From NCBI GenBank assembly GCA_030156305.1, contig JASGMZ010000004.1:1-34411 (forward strand): 34,411 nucleotides of DNA, written 5' to 3'. The notes below the pieces were generated by a model. The model saw only the letters and a program-made list of their open reading frames with translations, had not been told where the DNA came from and searched no databases. How positions within the stretch are numbered: position 1 is the first letter of the stretch; every line of letters starts with the position of its first letter. Shown here piece after piece: positions 28,575-34,411 of this stretch. Source of the DNA: Bacteroidales bacterium. Its GTDB lineage: Bacteria > Bacteroidota > Bacteroidia > Bacteroidales > UBA12077. Both the position numbers and the translations under genes were made by a program.

Positions 28575-28668
28575 CTTTGTGTCTCTTTGTGATTTTCCTT
28601 TGTGAAACTTTGTAGTAAATTTTTTTAAACCACAAAGGCGCACAAAGTACACACGAAGGCTCACAACG
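28575..28668. repeat. Heptamer palindrome, second copy: four CTTTGTG-like units then four CACAAAG-like units
   Basis: CTTTGTG 28575, 28585, 28598, CTTTGTA 28608; CACAAAG 28631, 28641, CACGAAG 28652, CACAACG 28662. Confidence 0.9.
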
Positions 28669-28688
28669 AATAAACAGGAAAATATAAA

Positions 28689-29921
28689 ATGAAATTACCA
28701 AAAGGGTGGATAAAGTCGAAATTTAAGGGAGTTTTACATAATATTTCCATTAATAATTTAAAAGTAAAGAAAAAGGATTATTTACTCCAAGGGAAGTTGC
28801 CTGTTATTGATCAAGGACAGGAGTTAATAGGTGGTTATACAAATAATATTGAAAATAAAATTGATGAAGAGCCACCTTTTATCATATTTGGTGATCATAC
28901 TAGAATTTTAAAATTTATTAATTTCAGTTTTGCACCAGGTGCTGACGGTGTAAAAGTTTTGAAGGCTAAGAATAATATAGATTCTAAATTGTTATATTAT
29001 TTTTTAAAAGTTATTATAAATAAGGTTCCCAATAAGGGTTATGCTAGGCATTTTCAATATTTAACAAAGGAAAATATCCCACTCCCCCCACTTCCCGAAC
29101 AACACCGCATTGTAAAAAAAATTGAAGAGCTGTTTAGCGAACTCGATAATGGCATAGAAAACCTGCAAAAAGCCAAAGAGCAAATAAATACCTACCGGCA
29201 ATCCGTTTTAAAAGCCGCGTTTGAAGGGAAATTGACTAATGAAAATGTTAAAAATGACGAGTTGCCAAAAGGGTGGAAGTGGCTGTCAATTAAAGATATT
29301 TGTTCTAAGGTAGAATATGGTTCATCGAAGAAATCAGAAAAAGAAGGTAGAATTCCAGTTCTTAGGATGGGGAATATTCAACATTATTTCTTTGATTGGA
29401 CTGATTTGGTTTATTCAAATGATGATGAAGAAATTACTAAATACAGATTAAAAAAGGGAGATGTTTTATTTAATAGAACAAATAGTCCTGAATTGGTTGG
29501 AAAAACTGCTATATATTTAGGAGAAAGAGAAGCAATTTTTGCAGGTTATTTAATTAGAATACATTACAATTCAGATATTAATCCAAAGTATTTAAATTAT
29601 TATCTAAACTCTCTGAATGCTAAGGAGTACGGAAATACAGTAAAAACTGATGGCGTGAATCAGTCTAATATAAATGGGCAGAGATTAAAAGGCTATCCTT
29701 TTCCTTATTGTAAAAAAGAGGAACAAAATAAAGTAGTCTCAGAAATCGAACAACGTTTCTCGGTAGCCGATAAACTGGAAGAAAGCATCGATCAAAGCCT
29801 GCAACAAGCCGAAACGTTGCGGCAAAGTATTTTAAAAAAAGCCTTTGAAGGCAAACTAGTTCCGCAGGACCCAAATGACGAGCCGGCAGAGAAATTGTTA
29901 GAAAAGATAAAAACCCCGTAA
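28689..29921 (+). CDS. hsdS: Type I restriction-modification specificity subunit S (HsdS)
   Basis: Two TRDs and two conserved helical repeats (PLPPLPEQHRIVKKIEELFSELD...FEGKLT and KVVSEIEQRFSVADKLEES...FEGKLVPQDPNDEPA). Confidence 0.95.
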   Translation: MKLPKGWIKSKFKGVLHNISINNLKVKKKDYLLQGKLPVIDQGQELIGGYTNNIENKIDEEPPFIIFGDHTRILKFINFSFAPGADGVKVLKAKNNIDSKLLYYFLKVIINKVPNKGYARHFQYLTKENIPLPPLPEQHRIVKKIEELFSELDNGIENLQKAKEQINTYRQSVLKAAFEGKLTNENVKNDELPKGWKWLSIKDICSKVEYGSSKKSEKEGRIPVLRMGNIQHYFFDWTDLVYSNDDEEITKYRLKKGDVLFNRTNSPELVGKTAIYLGEREAIFAGYLIRIHYNSDINPKYLNYYLNSLNAKEYGNTVKTDGVNQSNINGQRLKGYPFPYCKKEEQNKVVSEIEQRFSVADKLEESIDQSLQQAETLRQSILKKAFEGKLVPQDPNDEPAEKLLEKIKTP

Positions 29922-30177
29922 GAGTTTTCGGTTTGTAACCAGCAGTACAGATTGCAGTCAGAGCTCCGTAGATAAAGTAATATGTCAAAGAACAAAGATA
30001 TATTAAATCTAACTTAATGCCAGATGGCACAAAGAAAGGAGCGATCTGTTCCAAGCCCGCCACTACATGGCTCAATGGCTCATATTTTTAAACACTTTTG
30101 TTATAAACAGTACACTACTTCGTAGCTTTCTTTTTTATGTTTTTATCAGTAGTTTTGTATAAAATTTTGTAATAAAA

Positions 30178-30636
30178 ATGGCAAATACTTACACTCAGTT
30201 ATATATACAAATTGTATTTCCCGTAAAAAACAGGGAAAGTGTTATTCCACAAAAACATAAAGAAGAATTACATAAATATACTACTGGAATTATTCAAAAT
30301 CGTAATCATAAATTATTAGCTATTAATTATATGCCTTTTCATGCGCATATATTTATTGGCTATAAACCTGTTCAGGCACTACCTGATCTTGTTTGTGATA
30401 TAAAAGCAAATACCTCTAAATTTATAAATGATAAAAATTGGGTAATTGGACGTTTCAGCTGGCAGGAGGGCTATGGTGCTTTTTCATATTCCAGATCGCA
30501 CATCGATCATGTTATTCAGTACAAAATTAAACAGGAAGAACATCATAAAAAATCTTCATATAAAGACGAATACCTTAAATTATTAAAAAAATATGAGGTT
30601 AATTATGATGATAAATACCCGTTCAACTGGATATAA
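30178..30636 (+). CDS. IS200/IS605-type Y1 (HUH) transposase
   Basis: MANTYTQLYIQIVFPVKNRESVI; HAH motif in MPFHAHIFIG; VIQYKIKQEEHHKKSSYKDEYLKLLKKYEVNYDDKY. Confidence 0.9.
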   Translation: MANTYTQLYIQIVFPVKNRESVIPQKHKEELHKYTTGIIQNRNHKLLAINYMPFHAHIFIGYKPVQALPDLVCDIKANTSKFINDKNWVIGRFSWQEGYGAFSYSRSHIDHVIQYKIKQEEHHKKSSYKDEYLKLLKKYEVNYDDKYPFNWI

Positions 30637-30650
30637 ATATAAATATTACC

Positions 30651-30935
30651 ATGTACCAATTATCAAAAAAAAAAAATAAAATTACCAGCGAAATCAATGA
30701 AAAGAGGTTACAAACCGAATACAAAACCGGAATTTTACGCTGCAAAAAAATTTTGGATAACTGGAACCCCGATGCAATGGATAACTTTGAAACATACCAT
30801 AAACTTTATAAAACACTAACTGAATACGATAAACACTTTGCTTTTTGTTACGATTACATGAGTGGCTCAAAATATTTAAATGTTATAGCTTTACAGTTAG
30901 CCGATAAGGTTGGCTTAAAAGGCTTTTACCGATGA
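30651..30935 (+). CDS. Hypothetical small protein with an A12 tract in codons 5-9
   Basis: 94-aa ORF 14 nt after the transposase; no recognised family. Confidence 0.45.
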   Translation: MYQLSKKKNKITSEINEKRLQTEYKTGILRCKKILDNWNPDAMDNFETYHKLYKTLTEYDKHFAFCYDYMSGSKYLNVIALQLADKVGLKGFYR

Positions 30936-30998
30936 AACCAGGGATATAATTATTCGCTGGAGCAGAATAAATGAAAAAATCTAAATAATTTAAACAAG

Positions 30999-32588
30999 AT
31001 GGAAGAAAAAAGAGAAGAAACTTTTGAATTTTTAAATTACAAGCTAACAGATGATCCTGAACTTTTAGATAAAGATTCAAGAATTACACCAGAATTATCC
31101 GAACAAATGGAATCTTTGCATCATAAAGCCCTGAAAGGCGGCAAAAAAAATATCGATTATTTATTGCATAAAATTGAGCAATACCCGGATGTTCCGCAGC
31201 TTAAAAATTATTTATCGGTAGCTTATATGAATAGTGGTAAAACAAAAAAAAGTTTTGAAGTGAATGATTGGATTCTCAAGGAGCATCCTGATTATTTGTT
31301 TGGATTATTAAATAAAGGATACGAGTATTATATAAATGAGCAGTACGAGAAAATTCCGGAGTTGTTAGGCCATTTAATGGAAATAAAAGAGTTATATCCC
31401 GAACGGGATATTTTCCATTTTTCAGAAGTGATTTCTTTTAATAAATTAGCGGTCATGTATTTTTCGGTAATCGGCAATTTTGAAGCAGCCGAATCGAGAT
31501 TTGAGTTATTAGCGAAGCTGGCTCCCGATCACAGGGAAACGGAAATAGCATTTCAGGCACTTCTGAGTGCCCGCATGAAAGCAGGACACGAGAAATTCCT
31601 TGAAGAAGAAAAAATGCGAATTAGCCCTGAGCTTAAGGACTACAATAAATCGATACAAACCGATAAAGCACCAGAATTTGAGCATTTATTAATCAATGAA
31701 TTATATCAGAACGATGTTAAAATCAATCACGATATTTTAAAAGAAATTCTAAGCCTGCCCCGCCACTCAATTATTAGCGACCTGAAGAAAGTTTTAAACG
31801 ATTCGATTTGCCGTTTCGAATATTTTAAGGAGTTGTATAATGAGGGAAATATTAATGGAAAAGATATCACTTTTCCCATACATGCTTTGTTTTTGCTGGG
31901 TGAATTAAAGGCTTATGAAACGTTGGATGATATTTTAGAAAATTTAAGGCAGGGAAAAGAATTTATCGAATTCTGGTATGGAATTTTTATGACCGAAGCT
32001 TTATGGTTGCCTTTGTATCAATTAGCCGGGCCTAATCTGGATAATTTAAAAGATTTTATGCTTGAGACGGGAATATATACCTATGCCAAAACCGAAGTTT
32101 CAACAGCTATTATGCAATACTATTACAATAATCCTGAAAAAAGAGAGCTTATTGTAAACTGGTACCAAAGCATTCTGCACAATTTTTTAACCACAGAGAA
32201 AGACAACCTGATAGATTCCGAATTAATTAGTTTAATGATATGTGAGATAATGAAAGCTGATTTTAAAGAACTAATCCCTTTAATAGAAAAACTTTACGAA
32301 AAAGGGTATGTTAGCCAGGGTGTTTGTGGTACATTAGATGAAGTAAAAGAATATTTTGGAAAACATGAAATTGAGTACTGGAAAAACGATAAAAAATCAA
32401 TCTTTGAAATGTATGATTATATTGTAAAATATTGGTATTCATACAACAAAGAAAAGCAAAACGAAACATTTGATTCCTGGCACAAAAAGGAAGAAACATA
32501 TATACGCAACGAACCTAAAATTGGGCGAAACGACCCTTGTCCTTGTGGTAGCGGGAAAAAATACAAAAATTGCTGTTTAAATAAATAA
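30999..32588 (+). CDS. TPR-like / DUF1186-like protein with C-terminal SEC-C motif
   Basis: Helical repeats ([23 protein letters not shown]); [45 protein letters not shown]. Confidence 0.75.
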   Translation: MEEKREETFEFLNYKLTDDPELLDKDSRITPELSEQMESLHHKALKGGKKNIDYLLHKIEQYPDVPQLKNYLSVAYMNSGKTKKSFEVNDWILKEHPDYLFGLLNKGYEYYINEQYEKIPELLGHLMEIKELYPERDIFHFSEVISFNKLAVMYFSVIGNFEAAESRFELLAKLAPDHRETEIAFQALLSARMKAGHEKFLEEEKMRISPELKDYNKSIQTDKAPEFEHLLINELYQNDVKINHDILKEILSLPRHSIISDLKKVLNDSICRFEYFKELYNEGNINGKDITFPIHALFLLGELKAYETLDDILENLRQGKEFIEFWYGIFMTEALWLPLYQLAGPNLDNLKDFMLETGIYTYAKTEVSTAIMQYYYNNPEKRELIVNWYQSILHNFLTTEKDNLIDSELISLMICEIMKADFKELIPLIEKLYEKGYVSQGVCGTLDEVKEYFGKHEIEYWKNDKKSIFEMYDYIVKYWYSYNKEKQNETFDSWHKKEETYIRNEPKIGRNDPCPCGSGKKYKNCCLNK

Positions 32589-32642
32589 ACCATAAAAAAA
32601 TTAAGTACAATTCTTGAAATTTTTAACTTTTATATTGAAAGA

Positions 32643-34109
32643 ATGACACAACAAATCATACAAAAAGTCTGGAATTATTGCAATACCTTACGGGATGACG
32701 GGGTAAGTTACGGCGATTATGTAACCCAACTGACCTACCTGCTGTTTTTAAAAATGGCCGATGAGTATTCCAAAAAACCTTACGAACGCAATATCGGAAT
32801 TCCTGAAAAGTATAACTGGGAATCGTTGAGAACAAAAACAGGAGCAGAGCTGGAAGCTCATTACATTACTATTTTAAATGAGCTGGGTAAACAAAAAGGC
32901 ATGCTGGGACAGATTTTTTTCAAAGCGCGAAACGAGATTTCCGACCCTTCCAAGTTGCATAAGCTGGTACAAATGATTGACCAGGAAACATGGGTAATGC
33001 TGGGTTCGGATGTGAAAGGCGATATTTACGAAGGGCTATTACAGAAAAATGCAGAAGATACCAAAAGCGGTGCCGGCCAATATTTCACACCACGCCCGTT
33101 AATACGTGCAATGGTTGAGTGTGTTCGGCCACAGCCTATGAAAACTATGGCCGATCCGGCATGTGGTACGGGTGGTTTCTTTTTGGCTTATTATGATTTT
33201 ATCAATCAGTTTTATAAAAAATCTTTAGATAAAGAGCAGCAGGAGTTTTTACGTAAGAAAACATTTAAAGGATGGGATATCGTACCCAACACCGTTCGTT
33301 TGGGATTAATGAACCTGGTTTTACACAATATTGGCGATTTGGATGATACCAATCCGCCTATTGTTCGCAACGATAGCCTTATTTCCGATACCGGCGAACG
33401 GTTCTATTATGTATTAACCAATCCTCCGTTTGGCAAAAAGAGTAGTTATACCATTACCAACGACGATGGTACGCAATCCAAAGAAGCTTTAACCTATAAC
33501 CGTCAGGATTTTTGGGCTACCACATCCAATAAGCAGTTAAATTTCATTCAGCATATCCGCACCATATTAAAAATTGATGGCAAGGCCGCTGTGGTGGTTC
33601 CCGATAATGTGTTGTTCGAAGGTGGAGCGGGAGAGACCGTGCGGAAAAAACTGCTGGAAACTACCGATTTACACACTATTCTACGGTTGCCTACCGGATT
33701 GTTTTATGCACAGGGAGTAAAAGCAAATGTGCTGTTTTTCGATAACAAACCGGCAAGTAAAAACCCGTGGACCAAAGACGTGTGGATTTACGACCTGCGT
33801 ACCAACAAGCATTTTACCTTAAAAACAAACCAGTTAAGTTACGAAGACCTTAAAGATTTTATCCGGTGTTATAATCCGGATAATCGATTTGAGCGTAAAG
33901 AAACAGAGCGGTTTAAAAAGTTTACTTACGAGGAGATTATTGCCCGCGATAAAACCAGCTTAGATATTTTCTGGTTAAAAGATGAAAGCTTAAGCGATTT
34001 GGAAAATTTACCGAAACCCAATGTACTGGCCGAGGAGATTATTCAAAATATTGAAGCCGGGCTAAATAGCTTTAAAGAAGTGCTGAATGGATTAAATGGG
34101 AGGGAATAA
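32643..34109 (+). CDS. hsdM: Type I restriction-modification N6-adenine methyltransferase subunit (HsdM)
   Basis: YFTPRPLIRAMVECV; MADPACGTGGFFLAYYDF; VLTNPPFGKKS; VVVPDNVLFEGG. Confidence 0.96.
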   Translation: MTQQIIQKVWNYCNTLRDDGVSYGDYVTQLTYLLFLKMADEYSKKPYERNIGIPEKYNWESLRTKTGAELEAHYITILNELGKQKGMLGQIFFKARNEISDPSKLHKLVQMIDQETWVMLGSDVKGDIYEGLLQKNAEDTKSGAGQYFTPRPLIRAMVECVRPQPMKTMADPACGTGGFFLAYYDFINQFYKKSLDKEQQEFLRKKTFKGWDIVPNTVRLGLMNLVLHNIGDLDDTNPPIVRNDSLISDTGERFYYVLTNPPFGKKSSYTITNDDGTQSKEALTYNRQDFWATTSNKQLNFIQHIRTILKIDGKAAVVVPDNVLFEGGAGETVRKKLLETTDLHTILRLPTGLFYAQGVKANVLFFDNKPASKNPWTKDVWIYDLRTNKHFTLKTNQLSYEDLKDFIRCYNPDNRFERKETERFKKFTYEEIIARDKTSLDIFWLKDESLSDLENLPKPNVLAEEIIQNIEAGLNSFKEVLNGLNGRE

Positions 34110-34217
34110 ATAGAATTGTTTTTTTATCATTGATTTGTTAAAAGAATATTTATAATTTTATTAAGCTATAGGTTAATTTTTTTTGAACTTTTTTTCAATA
34201 TTACCGTTTAATAGTCT

Positions 34218-34238
34218 ACATTTGTGAAACGCAAATGT
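34218..34238. promoter_or_regulatory. Operator-like palindrome ACATTTG-N7-CAAATGT overlapping a TAnnTTTG motif
   Basis: Perfect 7-bp arms 7 nt upstream of an ATG at 34245; TACATTTG at 34217-34224 fits the Bacteroidetes -7 consensus. Confidence 0.4.
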
Positions 34239-34313
34239 GAACATATGATTTCTGCAAAAGATGGTAAGAGAGCTATTTACATTGATGTGGATAACAAAGA
34301 AGAGATTTTGGCA

Positions 34314-34411
34314 TATATAGTGGCTATAAGAAAACGTCAATAACTGCGTTACGCTCGCATTGGCAACCAGTCATTTACGTCAGTAAACTCCTGGCTGCCA
34401 ATTCTTCGCAA
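34314..34411. mobile_element. Palindromic MITE/REP-like element, second copy, truncated by the window end
   Basis: 97/98 nt identical to 23846-23943 in the same orientation; one A/C difference. Confidence 0.85.

Noticed and set aside
28575-28668. Possible CRISPR-like array
   Set aside because: Units are 7 nt with 3-6 nt gaps and change orientation at the centre; no long repeats or unique spacers, and no cas genes in the window.
29665-30075. 136-aa minus-strand ORF over the end of hsdS
   Set aside because: Overlaps the well-supported hsdS 3' end on the opposite strand; no recognisable family.

Overview
This is a Bacteroidetes/Bacteroidales-type chromosome window: AT-rich, with a T9SS C-terminal sorting domain and Bacteroidetes-like dispersed palindromes. 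Left third (271-10682): an apparent minus-strand operon of two PLP fold-type-II enzymes, a TIGR03311-like xanthine dehydrogenase (2Fe-2S plus Mo domains, no FAD subunit), an SsnA-like amidohydrolase and a YgjV-GNAT fusion. A divergent Lrp/AsnC regulator and an AOR-family (W/Mo) oxidoreductase with its ferredoxin follow. Middle (11-23.4 kb): GPP34, MFS transporter, orphan LeuD-like protein, tRNA-Arg(TCT), cytidylate kinase-like protein, a large M4/GEVED/FN3/T9SS metalloprotease, C1 aminopeptidase, SDR, DUF6485, Tag and MnmE. Right third (23.4-34.4 kb): a type I restriction-modification island with the unusual order hsdR - tcmP - Gp37/Gp68 (DUF5131) - hsdS - IS200-like Y1 transposase - small ORF with an A12 tract - TPR/DUF1186/SEC-C protein - hsdM. 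The most interesting structure is that this island is bracketed by two direct copies (97/98 nt identical over the visible part) of a compact palindromic element. The complete copy (23846-24009) has perfect 9-bp terminal inverted repeats, symmetric inner repeats and a duplicated right end. A second notable structure is a pair of helically phased heptamer palindromes (four CACAAAG-like and four CTTTGTG-like units at about 10/12-13/10 nt spacing) at 37-130 and 28575-28668. All family calls are by eye; no searches were run.
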